Of a stretch of 64,000 nt of DNA, positions 13,301-26,269 are shown piece by piece. Positions within the stretch are counted from its first letter, which is position 1. Each line of letters opens with the position of its first letter. The DNA comes from Odontesthes bonariensis. Its lineage: Eukaryota; Chordata; Actinopteri; Atheriniformes; Atherinopsidae. The position numbers and the translations under genes were made by a program. Location of the stretch: NCBI RefSeq assembly GCF_027942865.1, contig NC_134517.1, forward strand, positions 18,296,009 to 18,360,008, written 5' to 3'. The notes beneath the pieces are model-generated. The model made no database searches, had not been told where the DNA came from, and saw only the letters and a program-made list of their open reading frames with translations.

Positions 13301-15660
13301 ATGAGACATGACGTTTGGGTGAGGAAGAAAAAAATTTATTGTTACAATATTTTTGCAACCCAGTGCATGTTTCCCGTTAAAGATGCGCCGTCTGCATAGA
13401 CAAAAACAGTGTAGGACTGTGTTTGTTGGGCGTTCAGTTAAATGAGTCATCTGGAGAGTGGTTTGCATTTATATTTGACTGCATCACACAGCGCCATGAA
13501 TACGGACCTCAGAGCAACAACACAAGTTTGGCTTCAAAGTTGTTAGACACAGTGGTCGGGGTGAAATACGTCAACGAGGCATTAATTGCATTTGTTAGTT
13601 ACAAGGGATAGAGACAGAAGCAATATGATATGGAAGTTATGTTTGAGATGATATGGAAGTGTTTCATTCAAATCAATCTGAAGGAACGTGCACACCTCTG
13701 CATCACTGACTTAAAGGGCTACTCTTGCAGTTAGTTGCTTTATTGTTGATCTGTTAAAATAATTCAACTTTTAAAAAGGCTAGAAGTCCTGAAGAATGAT
13801 TGGGCCGAGCTACACGAATGTTCAGTTTACACTGCACACAGTATAAGTCAAAATCCCCTTTTGTTAGACAATATGATGCGATCACTTGCCTCTTTCAGTT
13901 CATATTTTCACCAAGGCAGCTTTTTACTGCTCACTTTCATATAGCTTAGTACCTGAACCGACCTGTTAATGACTCCTTAATGTAAATCCCACAGCCTGAC
14001 CTATTATTAGACACCTACTCCATAGCCACAGAGCCACTCACTTTAATGTCCTTTATTTTCATGCTTGCAGTTATTCAAGACGAACAGATAACGACAGCCG
14101 TGGTATCCAAATCTGGTTGTGTTTTTTACTGGAGTCACATCGGATGAGTCAGTTGTCCTTCTCTTCTTCAAAAGCACGTGGCCACTCATAACCCTTAGAA
14201 TGAGGTCTTAGCAGTCAGCTTTCAAAGCATCTTCTCCAAGATGCATGTAAACGTCAGCTGTGCCTAAGGGTCACGCTAGCGGCTCTGTCCTCAGCAATGG
14301 AAAAGCTATTTGGCTGTTAATGATAACGAATCTAATTTCCCCAATAAGCCTGCTAACATGTCCACAAAAACCCAAAGTACACCGGATCTAGCAATTCTAT
14401 TGTAAGCACCATCAACTGGTTTAATTCAAATTTTTATCAAAATTAAACAAAGTAAGCATGAATGAAAGCATTTTGGGGCGAGTCCATCCAGTGTTGTAGT
14501 CTCAAAGTGTTACTAAGTAAATTTTAGGACTAAAATTCCTATCAATGAAGCCACATTGCCAGAATTGAATATTCAATTACATCACGGTTACTTTCTGAGA
14601 AGCCTCTGAAGCAAAAGAGGTAGCTATCCAACTACTTTCACAGGTGGATTAACACTATTTTTTAAGAAATGTAAATCATTATTAAATTATGTAGCCTCTG
14701 TCAGCTGATTCTGTACGCCCACGTCAGGCGTAAATGCACTAAGTAGTCTTAAATGGCAACAGAACAGGTGACAGTTGCCACTTTCCACTTTTACCGTCAT
14801 TGGTCTCCGAGCATCTGCTGAGGCTCGACCGTAAGCCTGCCGATGCAGCCCTGCAGGAGTGAGTTCAAGGGGGGAGAGAAAGGGAGTGTGAGGTAACCCA
14901 TTAACTGGTTAGAGCTGTCAGAGAGGCTGTGACCGCACACACAGAGCGTTTGTGCTGCATTTACGTCAGACAGCAGCTGTGGTTCACCCCCCCCCCCCTC
15001 CAACCACTATGAGAGCCGGCCAGGCGGGCTTTGGGACTGGGAAAGAAAAACAAGACAAGGAGCCGCATGTTTGCTTTTGCAGACATGGTGATACGCTCCA
15101 CAATGCATGCACACAACACACAGACGCAGAAATGAGATTAAAGTGGTTGCTCATGGCATTTCTGTGGAGTTGCCCCAGAAACATTCACACGCGTACATAC
15201 ATTAAGCTTCTATAATCCAAGACATGACATCTGTGAAAATCCCTCTTGGCATTTAGTGCGCACGGCAGAGTGATTATAACAGGTGTCATGTCATGTTTAA
15301 AACAGGATTACGCTGGCTTTAGCATGCATGTGTTGAGCAGTACATTTAAGTGTCCATGGGGGTGTGAAATAATTTGGTTGCAGACACATGGTGTTTATTG
15401 CTCTAATTACGGGAGGGGGAGTTGACGCCTGCTGCTCCGAATTTTTCCTCCTCACTGTTAATTTTGTGGAACCTTCAGAGGAAAAATAATATAAAACGGC
15501 GTGCACTGGAGCTGCTTAAGGTCAAAAGGTTTTCAGAGGACATAAATTACCAGGAGAAATTCCAATTTCAGAGGACGTCATCTGCATCAGCTGCCCTTAA
15601 TGTGTTCCTTCTTAGTGTTGACTTATTTTGCTCTCTCTGACTGAAATCATGTGAGAGGAG
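10331..15660. other. Intergenic DNA, no gene seen
   Basis: No supported gene. The longest open frame (11729-12289, +) has no recognisable domain, no plausible splice context and low-complexity Ser/Pro/Leu composition. A short CA tract lies near 10627-10650 and a C-run at about 14989-14998. Confidence 0.6.
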
Positions 15661-15673
15661 CGTACGGTCCATT

Positions 15674-17215
15674 GTGTCTGATGTGCGCAGGGGTCTGTAT
15701 GTGCGTGTCCTCAACAGGCAAAGCAAAAGCTGTTTACTAACCAGGTCAAACTCTTTTGAATGCAGAAGCCCCCAAGGTTCAGTACTGGGACCTCTTCTCT
15801 TTGCCATATACACCACCTCACTGGGCCAGATCATCCGATCACATGGCTTCTCATACCAATGTTATGCTGACGATACCCAGCTCTATCTGTCATTTCCACC
15901 TGACGACCACACGGTCTCTAATGTAGTAAAACTGAACTGCTTATCTTCCCAGCCAAACCAACCATACACCACAGCATCTGCATCCAAACCGTTGCTCGAT
16001 CATGCAGCTTCGCATTGCTAAACATAAGAAAGATCAGGACATACCTAACCCAACACGCCACCCAGCTCCTGGTGCAGGCTGTGGTCATCTCCTGCCTTGA
16101 CTACTGCAACGCTCTCCTAACTGGTCTCCCAGTCTGTGCTTAGAAACCTCTGCAGATGGTCCTGAACGCGTCGGCGCATCTGGTCTTTGATCAGCCAAAA
16201 AGAGCACACGTCATCCCTCTGTTCATTGAACTCCACTGGCTACCCATAGCCGCCCGCATCAAATTCAAGTCTCTGATGTTAGCCTACAAAGTCCCTAATG
16301 GAACGGCTCCCATCTACCTGAATGCTCTTATGTCACAACTGGATCACTCCGGTCGTCACAGGATTGTCGTCTAGCAGTGCCTAAACCACGCTTAAGACAA
16401 TCCAGACTCTTTTCATATGTCCTTCCACGATGGTGGAATGACCTCTCGAGCGCTACCAGAACAGGGGCGTCCCTGTCTATCTTCAAGAAACTCTTGAAGA
16501 CCCAGCTCGTTAGAAAGCATCTCTTATCCTAGCACTTACCCTGTGCTTCACTCTATGTCTGCACTATCTCTACACTGTCACCCCTCTCACCTCTGACAGA
16601 ATCTGACTAGTGGTTTTCTTCTATGTACCTTAAGCCTCGTTCCCACTATGCAGTCCGGTACGGGTCGGGTCGCTTTGGGGTCAGCTTGCGTTCCCACTGT
16701 ACAAAGGGGACCCTCAGGGGTGGGCGGAGTGCGTGGCGAAGCGTAAATAGCAAATAACAGCAAATAACAAATAACAAATAACATCCATAATTTCAAACCA
16801 CCTCCAAGCTTCTTCAGCTCAATGCGACACCGGCTCGCGGTCCGGTTGAAACCACTCTGCCATTTTTGCGGCAATCAGCTGGAAAACTTTTTTGTTTCGC
16901 ACAGCGCCATCGAGCTCCCGCTGCACAGCCTCCTCACCAACAACAGAGAGCAGAGCCTGGAACCGGTCCTGTGTGCTAGGTACCCCAAGCAGAAGGGTTA
17001 CAAAAATGGTAACGGGTACCATGAGACCGGTACGCTTTCGTGGTAGTGGAAACACTGAAATAAGCGAACCGTTTTGAACCGACCCGTACCGGACTGCTGA
17101 GTGGAAACGAGGCTTTATTGTTAGCTTTGATGTTAGCTGTAATGTTATATCCTTATTTGTAAGTCGCTTTGGATAATAGCGTCTGCTAAATGCATAAACA
17201 TAAGCATAAGCATAA
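15674..17215 (+). mobile_element. Decayed L2-like LINE, RT and 3' end, interrupted
   Basis: The frame at 15674-16021 encodes a piece of reverse transcriptase: a [11 protein letters not shown] block followed about 27 residues later by [11 protein letters not shown], whose YADD (codons from about 15863) is the catalytic box. The rest of the RT palm and thumb is missing through an internal deletion. A later frame (about 16040-16375) carries the C-terminal motifs typical of L2/CR1-like elements, with a LHWLPIAARIKFK core, but stop codons break it. The LINE tail resumes after 17114 and ends near 17215 in a 'gtaagtcgctttggataa' motif and ATAAGC-type short repeats. A DNA transposon has inserted in the tail (16633-17114). 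The copy is dead. Confidence 0.85.
16633..17114 (-). mobile_element. PIF/Harbinger-like element with Myb/SANT relic
   Basis: The element is 482 bp. Its ends are inverted repeats of about 36 bp starting AGCCTCGTTYCCAC and continuing through a shared AGTCCGGTACGGGTCGG. It is flanked by a TTA duplication (16630-16632 and 17115-17117), as expected for the PIF/Harbinger superfamily. On the minus strand, 16852-16977 reads as a Myb/SANT-like segment (LLSVVGEEAVQRELDG, then AVRNKKVFQLIAAKMAE). After a frameshift the next part of the domain (GFNRTASRCRIELKKL) continues at about 16803-16853. PIF/Harbinger elements encode a Myb-like accessory protein besides the transposase, which fits. No transposase is present, so the element is non-autonomous and the reading frame is broken. 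Confidence 0.75.
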
Positions 17216-17227
17216 AATAACAAAAGA

Positions 17228-17372
17228 AGTTCACTACAGGAATTAAGAAGTTAAGTTGTTGCTGCCCATCAATCAGGGAAGGGTTATAAAGGCATTTCTA
17301 AAAAAATATGTAGTCCATCATTCTACAATTAGAAATATTTTTCACAAGTGGAAAACATTCAACGTTTGGGAA
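17228..17372 (+). mobile_element. Tc1/mariner transposase N-terminal fragment
   Basis: Conceptual translation gives HQSGKGYKGISKK and, after a frame change, VHHSTIRNIFHKWKTF. This is the pattern of the paired-like helix-turn-helix DNA-binding domain of Tc1-like transposases. Only about 145 bp remain, with a stop and at least one frameshift. It directly abuts the LINE tail ending at 17215. Confidence 0.65.
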
Positions 17373-17375
17373 AGT

Positions 17376-18640
17376 AATGCTCAAAGGGACAGTCTGTAAC
17401 GCCATTAACTTTTCAAATTTTCTAACTTTTACTATGGAATAAGGTTTCAACAAATTGTTGGTGGGGCAAAAACAGCAAATAGACTTTTATTTTAAATTTT
17501 GAAAATTTTTCAAAATTGGCAGTGAATCCCAGAAAAAGTATTTGCACTCTGATCATTTATGGCAGAGAAGCGAAACGATCAAAAGTGAAAGAGAAAACAG
17601 TTCAGAACTTTCGCAACTTTCAGACCTCCAGATTTCACCTCCAAACCCAACTTTCTTTAGAGAGACTGTCACTGCAGGGTCCGATGACATCTTTCTTTTC
17701 CCCGGAGGGCATCGCACTGACTGTGCAAGTGAATAATGACCTCCCCCTGCAGGTTTATCTCTGTTGTCCTTTTTTTTTTTTTTTAAGATAAAGACGCAAA
17801 GATGCAAAGCCTGATGTGTTGCAATCTAATGAACAAATGCTGCGATCCCAAGTGCTCTGCTGTCTATTGCAGACAAAGACTTGTGTCATGCAGGCAAATG
17901 AACAATGTGTTGAAAGAGCAAATGGTGATTCATGGCCAAACGCAGACAGCAGAGCAGTATACTGCAGCGTGCTCTGAACAACATATGGTATAACAGTATG
18001 CACAGCAATATAGCATCCTTTCTCTCTGCAGTGACACAACGAGTCATGTAAAAACCACATATAGCTGCACAGTTGTCAAGTGAATAACATCTCATTACAT
18101 GGTATTTACAGATCTGCTGGGAAACCTTGAGTCTTTGCATGCATGTCTGTGCCACTTTGACAGGCAACACCCACCTCAGCATTGCTGCGGACCAATTACA
18201 CTCCCTGACGGCTTCCCCAGCAGGACAGTGCACCCCCACCACATCACAAAAACTACTCTGAACAGGCTCAATGAACATTCAAACTGAATCAAGGTGTTGA
18301 CCCGGCCTCTGCGGTCCCAACACCCCATTCCGATGTGGGGTTTTTTTTCTGGGATAGAGCAGAACGAGCCCCATAGTCTTTGACCCCCCAAAAGTTTTTT
18401 AGACCTCATCAACCAATATTTTAATGTTGAAAATGAAGCATTTCACTATGTCATGAAAAGTATGACCTCGTCTTGAATTTGATGTCAGCCATTCTTGGCA
18501 AAAAAAAAAAAAAAAAAAAGCCGAGATATGGCCATATTTACCCCTGCGTAGCATCCGCTTTCCTTTTAACAACAGTCTGTAAACATATGGACCTTTGGAA
18601 AAGGAATGTTGTCTAGCTGCTCAATAGTCCCGTGTCTTTT
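17376..18640. other. Intergenic DNA, no gene seen
   Basis: No supported coding region. An A-run lies at about 18501-18519. Short overlapping frames on both strands have no motif support. Confidence 0.55.
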
Positions 18641-18649
18641 TTGTTGTCT

Positions 18650-19660
18650 TTACTGAATTCATGTTTCATGATGCTCCAGTGTTTTCAGGTGGTGAAAGGT
18701 CTGAACTGCAGGCAGGCCAGTCCAGCACCAGGACTCTCCTCGTATGAAGCACTGTTGCTGTAAGAGATGCAGAGTGTGGTTTAGAATTGTCTTCCCAGAA
18801 AAATGCATTATCTGAATGGGAGCAAATGTTACTGTAACACTTGTATATGCCTTTCAGCATTGATGGAGCCTTTCTAGGTGTGCAAGTTGCCAGACACGAA
18901 TGCACCCCCATAGCATCACAGATTCAGACTTTTGAGCTGAGTGCTGATGACAAGCTGGATGGTCCCTTTCCGTTTTAGTCTGTAGGATACTGCATCCATG
19001 GTTTCTGATCACAGAACAGTTTTTCACTTTGCTTCAGTCCATCTTAAATGAGCTTTGGCCCAGAGACGATAGAAGCGTTTTTTAAATCATGTTCACATTT
19101 GGTCGTGGCCAAACCTGCAATACCAGCACGGTGAACTGTGTTCTCAGACAATCATTTCGAGAAGTACCGTATTCCCGAGTCCATGCAAGGATTTCAATGT
19201 CTCCAGATTCTCTGAGTCTTTTCATGATATGTGCTGGAGATGATGGAATATTCAATGTCTTCATTATGGGAAACATTATTCTGAAACTTTTAGCAGACTG
19301 CCGAACCCCTCTTCATCTTTACTTCACAGAGACTCTGTATCTCTGAGGTGCTCTTTTTATGCCCGGTCATGTTACTGACCTGTTGCCTAAGTAACCTATT
19401 TCATTCCAACGTGTTCTTCCAGCTTTTTTTCCCCCCCAAAGTACCTACTTTCTTTTCCAGCCTTTTGTTGCCGCTGTCCCAGCTTCAGGGATGATTCGGG
19501 ATGAGCCAGTGTTTTTAACGAAATAGTCAAATGTCTCACTTTCAAGATTCAATACATACATTTTATGTTCTTCTGTGAATACAATACTGGTGCGCATTGT
19601 GCTTTTATTTACATTTTACTTTTTTGTGACAAAATGAAAAGGATTTGCTGCTTGTGTCCT
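18650..19660 (-). mobile_element. Tc1/mariner-like DNA transposon remnant
   Basis: On the minus strand, 19082-19276 holds a helix-turn-helix remnant (NIPSSPAHIMKRLRESGDI) and 18666-18911 a remnant of the catalytic region with a DN..PH block (EDNSKPHSASLT) followed by DWPACSSDLSPPEN, the usual run before the third catalytic acid. Stops and frameshifts interrupt both. The plus-strand end (19340-19660), with a 'gtcatgttactgacctgttg' block and a 'ttatttacattttac' end, matches an extremely common teleost repeat that I recall. It is inactive. Confidence 0.7.
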
Positions 19661-21190
19661 GATGCCAGAAGATATCCAAAGAGATCTTGGGTGCGTGCCC
19701 TGACAGGTCAGAGCTGTTAGACTGATGGCTTTAATGTTGTGGCTGACCTGTGCACACCTCAGCGTATGACAGTCTAATGCAGGAGGAAGAAGAAACTGTC
19801 AGATGGAAGAAAGATGACTTGAATGTTCTCGGAGCGGATGGTTTATTTGGGTTTGAGATACGTGCGGCTTTGAGATAAAGAGTTGTGGAGCAGAACCTCA
19901 CATTACCACCGTGGCACTCAGATAAATGTTGCACATCAAACAATAATGTGTAATGCCTCCGGGACAAAACGCATTCATTGTATTTAAGACAAATTTTCAA
20001 TGAGTTGTGAATGTTTACCAGAGCTTCCAAAAACAGTAAATATCATCGTTTTGTTGTCGTTGGTTAGAGAAGAAAAATCACTATGGGAGGATTTTTAATA
20101 ATAGTGATTTCAAATGTAATAAAATGCAATAAACAAATCCACAAATATTTGAATTTCTGTATATCATTCCAAATTACAACATAAGTTAGCTCTGGGCACT
20201 TAACATAGTGAGGTCAAGACCCAACAATTTCCTTTGAGCTGCAATTGGCGTCAGCAGGGAGGAACCCTCCCCCCCTTTAACAGGAAATAAGCTCATTTTT
20301 CTCAGAGTCTGAGCCAAAAATCTCTACTCAACCAACACTACAGACTCCAACCCTTTCGTTGTTTATTTCTGTATTCACATAGGGTTTTGTTCTCTATCCT
20401 TCATAGTGTTATTTATGACATTTTATTCCTCCAAACATGTCTACAATCAAAGTTTTCTGTTTCCTATTGTACATAGTGATGAATTTATGTCTGAATCTAA
20501 AAGGTTTCAATTGTGCCAAAAAATTGTGGTCGCGTTTGAACTTTGCCGGCAATCAACACTCACAATATGACGGTCAAAACAGTTCTGTGACAGCTGAGCT
20601 ACAGTTAAAAAAATCGTTCAGTTTAAGCAAACGTTTTTCTCATATACTGGGTTCGGACATAATGCATTCACACTGACATAATTCAAGATTTTTGCTAAAA
20701 ATGGAATTGCATGAAAATCTGCTCTCGAGGTGATACACGGATTTTTGAATATGACTTTCTCTGTTCTGGGAAAATTCAGTCACGCATTTAATATGATAAA
20801 ACCTTATTTACATTTGACTTTGCTTGTTATACTGACATAGAGTAACAATCAAGTGGCAGTGGCTTCAGGTGCAGCAACAGGCTTGCTTAAAAAAGGAAAA
20901 AAGAACGAGAAAACTACTCCAAACTCACTGAGTGTGGAGTAGTGTATGAAGACATTTCGTGTTTGAGTCAGATAATGAGAAGAAAGTGAGATGGGACCAA
21001 AAAAACCAGAGTGCAAACAACCTAAACAGCTCAAAGGAAGACACCTGTGCACAGATTACAGGAAATTTACCGTCGAAATTGTAATGTCTGGGATTATTGT
21101 TCATGAATTACTGCATCTGTTGGAGCAAAGTTCCACACTCATTACCTTGTTTGGGCTAATGTAGTCAATGCCCGGATTAAGCTAATAAAG
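19661..21190. other. Intergenic DNA, no gene seen
   Basis: No reading frame with recognisable domain content and no convincing repeat boundaries. Confidence 0.55.
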
Positions 21191-21209
21191 TTAGAAGATT
21201 TCAATCATT

Positions 21210-21440
21210 CATTCAGTTCAATTTAATTTATTTAGCACCAACCTAACCCATCTCGGGGCACTTTATATAATCAGATTAAGTCCGCATAGTATTAAAGAGC
21301 GACAATATCATCCCCTTTGAATGAGCACTTTGGCACAGCGAGAAGAAAAAAAATCAGGAACAAATGGAGAGAAACCTGAGACAGAAGCATACTCTGAGAG
21401 CATCAGGAGAGGGAAAAAAGGGCCAAGAGAAACACCAGGT
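21210..21440 (-). repeat. Teleost retroelement fragment, GAATT-tail family
   Basis: Begins TTCAATTTAATTTATTTAGC and continues with a 'gggcactttatataatcagatta' block and later an 'agagaaacctgagacagaa' block. Read on the minus strand, the end has the same layout as the tail at 37370-37530 (a 'gtgYcttgagatg'-like block, then AATTGAAT), so the two look like copies of one family in opposite orientations. Confidence 0.55.
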
Positions 21441-24400
21441 TAACTGTAGAAATTTCACTTCCAGTCCATCAAAATGTAACAAAGTGTAAAAAAGGTGTCT
21501 TCATTAAGTGCTGGGACACCACCTGCCACCAGAACAAGACAGATATGAAATATAAGATTTAAAATATAACAAAAAAAAAAAAGAAAAAGAAAGTAACATG
21601 CAAATTTATATTTAAATGTTCATATTTGCCTCTTCAGTATCTCAAGAGTTTGATAGAATACGATTAAAATACTCGTTCATCTGTCCATTGCTTTGAAATG
21701 AATTGCATTCTTGGTTTGAGTGGAAACGATCATCCAAGCAAGTTTGAATGGCATCTTGACATGTTTGAACTTCACTCCGATAGCGTCAAGATAAGCGATG
21801 TGGAGACTGTCCTGTTCATATTTATTTGCTTATTTAGTTTATCTTGAAACATTGGCATAAGAAGATATCTCCTGTGTACAAAAAAAAGAACAGAAAGATT
21901 GTATATTTTGTCAAAGTTTCAAGAACAGACAATACCAAAAAACTGGTAGAAGTATACAATTCACATTTAAGTTTATGTTTACAAGTTGAGATGCCAGAAG
22001 CCCGACGTGACCTTATGCACGAGGAGTGTAATCCCTGAGCTTGTTATTTCTGAAGAGTAGCTGTGTGACGCTTACACTTACAACTCAATGCAATCTGAGG
22101 CAGCAAATAGATTTACAGCAGGACATCACTGGAGTCTTTGGGGAGAGATTTCTACCTTTAACCTAGATAAATAAAGATAGGAAAGGGGGGAAATACTGGG
22201 GGAAACACAAGGGCAGATGTTGCAGCAGATGTCTTACCCATTACCACATGTATCTAAATGCTTTAGTGCTAGCTTGTGACGTATATGAGCATTTTTGACA
22301 TTGTTACATTTGGTGGCACAAAGGCAGCTTTGACTCATAGCTAAGACCCATAAAATCTTTTATCAGTTTTAAACATTTTTTCATAAAAACTACATAGAAA
22401 AACACGAATGCACAAATACGATGAAACAGCAAAATATTTAAACACGTAAACAAAAAATACACTGGGATTAGTTCCCCTTCGAGTTCATAATGCACGTCCC
22501 TGCAAAGCATGAGGCTTAACTAGAGAAAAAGGCAATCGACATGTAACATCAATCTACATTTGCTTTCATTACATACACTACCTGAGATGAGGCTGCAGGG
22601 ATTAAGGATATTACTCAAATACTTTTTAATATGACCTACATAATACAAGAAGTGCACATACACTTTGGCAGTTATTAATCGGAGCTGAATATGACGTATA
22701 AAATTATTAACTAAAATAAGAAAAACCAAGTACGAGGAACTTGTTTGGTTTTTTTTGTCCTCTGGGAAAGAAATTCCTCAAAAATAAGCCCTTTAATTGT
22801 AAATCATGGTCAAATAGATGGCCAGATAGCAATAACAATGTATGAGTGACATATCTTTGGTCACATCAGTTAACAATAGACTTGAAATAAATGCATACCT
22901 CTGGTAGTGAACTGTTACTTACATAAGGTAGAATATAACTTATATATATCTAAATCATACTACTTGAAGTAACATTTACAAAAACTCACTGAATACATTT
23001 TTGTAATTTTTTTCATGTTTTAATCGATTATATTTCAACATCAAATGGACCTTTCTTTGAGGACTTGTATTGGTTCGGTTATGGAAGGATTTACAGAAGG
23101 ACCACCAGCACAGTGAGCGGCAAATTTAGTCGGTTGATCTCTGAGAACGAACATGGTCCACTAACTAGATTATGGAGGATACATTGGTTAGTTGAGACAG
23201 CCACAAGCCCTTGCCTCCACATTTCTCCTGCTCTTGCTTCTTTTCACACTGCCTGTGTTGTGCTGTCTCCTCCAGCCATCTTAATTGGTAGTCAAAGCAC
23301 ATTATTGGGTAATTAAAGGCTTTGATGTACAATTGCTTGTGTTCCCTCATTGTGCTAGTGTTTAGTGAATGTTTAGCTCGTGGACAAATGCATATTTTCT
23401 TAATCTAACAAAGAGCGTGCTGAATTGCAATTGCTCGCTTTGCCTTCACTGATACTAAATTGTCATTTTTAAAGGTACAACTGTTCTGGTAAAGCTGCAC
23501 TCCATACCATCTTAATATGTTACGGTAAAGACTTTTTTATAACTAATCTGTGACTAATTCAATATCTTACGCTGGCCTAAACTATGAGAAGGAGCTTCTT
23601 GGTCTGTTTGTGTCTGAGGAAGAGAACGGATTCTTAAAAAATTTATTCATTTCAACTTTGTTATGGAATGACAGCGTGATGGCCAATGTGTAAACACAGA
23701 ATGTCAGACCTTGAGTTTTCGGAGTATGCACTGCAAATACTTACAGCACTTTAACATGAGTTTGAAAAGGAACTAGAGCTCTGTCTGCGTTTTGTAGGAA
23801 GGTTTAGATAAAAAAAAAATCTCACATTTCCAAGTAGGTCCAGCATTTATCACCCACTGTCAGTCTATCAGTCCCCCCTGTTGTTTATCTAAGTGATACC
23901 TTACACCTGCGTCAGTCCTCTTTCACCTATGTCGAGCTGAAGCAGAGGTGTGCTGTCAGACATCAGCAAACACTCCCTCATACATTACACAACATGAAAA
24001 ATGTGAGACGAGACTTGCGAGGTCAAGCCTGCATGCATGCAAAATGGGTAATGATTTCTTCATGGATGAAAAAAAGGCACTTATCGAAAATGTGAGATAA
24101 CGTAACCTGGTTTTGTCTGAGCTCGGGCAAAGCTCGCCTCAAGTCAGCTGAGTGATCAGTATCGACGTAAAGGCAGTACAAAGTGGACAAAAGTGAGCTA
24201 TAAGACAGAGTCTGTCTGCTCTGAACAAACAGACAGCAGTCAGGAGGGATATTGACCCAGGCTGATAAGTTATCAGCAGACATTCCTGCGTGGATGTGTA
24301 GTCAAGGTCAGGCACGGCGACTGGCAGCAGGGCCCATAAATCCACATTGAAGTGACGCATAAAGAGACAGAGGGATTACTCATTACAATGAATTGACATT

Positions 24401-25950
24401 CAACAGAACAGCATCTGATGTAGCCACAAAAAGATAAAGCAAGACACTGATTCAACTTTGATTTTACGGTTGTCACCATGTTGACCTAATTAGCTTGACT
24501 TTAGTCCAATGTAATGTTACAACAAGCTCAACCAGACAGGAAAGACAACAAAAAAACCAAACATCTTTTAAAATGCAAACATTTATTTTGATCTTTTCAT
24601 GTATTTTGTTACATCTGCCAGGAAACTGGAGCCAACTGATACGGCTGTTTGGTCAAATTGATCGGTATCACAATGGAAAATGGAGCTTTTCAACCAGCAG
24701 GAAATTAGTATGAGGCTCGTTAACACACTCCTGCAACACAGCCAATTTCCAAGGCTGCCAGATTAGTTATAGAAGTACATATGGGTGAGACACTAAACGT
24801 GGAAAATACCAAATACCTCAGTCAAGGTAAGTTGAAGCAATACTAAACAGTGACATAAAGACACTATGGACCACTGATTGGATAGAGAATCATCACAGCA
24901 ACAGATCTGACATGCAGACACAGACTGCATTTTATATTCAATATGTGATGATGGTTGCTAAAAATCATCAGCTGCTCTTCGATGTTTCGTAGATACAGAG
25001 ACTGTCACCGAGATTCCATAATTAGCAAATTAGCTTCCAGGCTAGCTTCCCCTTTCGCACATTCTTTAAGCAAACAGGGTGTTCTCTTCAGTTCCAGAGT
25101 AGCAGCTCTGAAACTCTGTTCTCACCAGGTTCTGTGATGAAGTTTGCCATCTCAAAAGTGGAAAGCTTCCATACTATTCTGTGCCTCACATGAATTACAC
25201 TGAATGATAGAAATACAGGCCACAGAGGTTGGAAGTAATGATGCACAAATGCCTTTCTGAGCTTGAGTGGAATATTCTGTACTTAACTCGAGCACTTATT
25301 TTTCTGTTGACTTTACTGTTACCTGCCCCATTTCATCACTAATATCTGTAATGTTTTTACTCCCGACAATTTTAAAAGAAGCCATTTACTTTAGTAAATT
25401 ATATTTATATCATATTTATATATTTATATTTGATGGGATTTTTTTAATGTTCGATTTGGCACTGTTGTTCGCCTTTTCAATATTAAGATAAGTTTTTATT
25501 TACATGGATGGGACAGAAAACCTTTGGAAATGGCAATTTGTTGTACGCACAAGGCAGGCATGACAAGACGTAATTATGTAACGTAACTAAGCAGAAGACG
25601 GAGATGGATAAAAGTGATTCAGGGCAGCGAGTTATTTCTCATCTGTGGCGTTACTAAAGTGACTGCTGTTTGGTGAATGTGTTGTGTCTCTGTTTATTCA
25701 TTTTATAATGTTTAACGCTAACTTATCTATTCACTGGTGACATGAAATAAGTAAGTTACTTGGAAGAATTTTGTGTCAGCAGTACCATTGCTACATTCTG
25801 CGTACTTTATGGGTACTGTAGCATCCAGTTTTGACAAGGAAGTCAAAACTGCATGTAAAAAGGTGCTTCTTCCTGTTGATATGCATATATTAAATCTTTG
25901 TGCTGTACATAAAAAAAAAAGAAATTGCCCCATAAGAGGTTTTTTTGGCA
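21441..25950. other. Intergenic DNA, no gene seen
   Basis: AT-rich DNA without supported coding potential, including 21500-23000 with many A/T runs. No inverted repeats large enough to define an element were noticed. Confidence 0.55.
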
Positions 25951-25956
25951 TAGATA

Positions 25957-26025
25957 TTAGCGATGGGCGGATATATCGGCCTAACATCAGTATCGGCCGA
26001 TATTCGGCTTGTGTAAAGCACTTAT
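25957..26025. repeat. GATATATCGGC-rich repeat fragment
   Basis: Contains clustered and partly palindromic ATCGGC/GCCGAT motifs (TATCGGCCGATATTCGG at about 25991-26007). Such blocks recur in fish DNA-transposon ends. Family and boundaries are unresolved. Confidence 0.4.
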
Positions 26026-26064
26026 GTATACTTCGGTTGTTTAAATGTGCTATAGAATTAAATG

Positions 26065-26090
26065 TGACCTTGACCTTGACCTTGACCTTG
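26065..26090. promoter_or_regulatory. Four tandem TGACCT hexamers (nuclear-receptor half-sites)
   Basis: TGACCT occurs four times with no spacer (26065-26070, 26071-26076, 26077-26082, 26083-26088), followed by TG. The reverse complement reads as overlapping TCAAGGTCA elements, the preferred monomer site of ERR and NR5A orphan nuclear receptors. The sequence match is exact; use as a regulatory site is inferred, and the run could simply be a hexanucleotide satellite. Confidence 0.4.
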
Positions 26091-26269
26091 TCGAATGCAA
26101 AAGGGATAACGTAAACCGATGGCAGTGGCAGATGTTTATCTAATGTTGGATTGGCTTTGTCCTGAAACTGACGGGATCAGAGTTAGTGAATATCCGACGG
26201 GCAGCGGCCTAAATTCAGAGCAGGCAATGTTATTTCTCGAAAACATTTTGTTTGGCCAGTCAAGTATTG

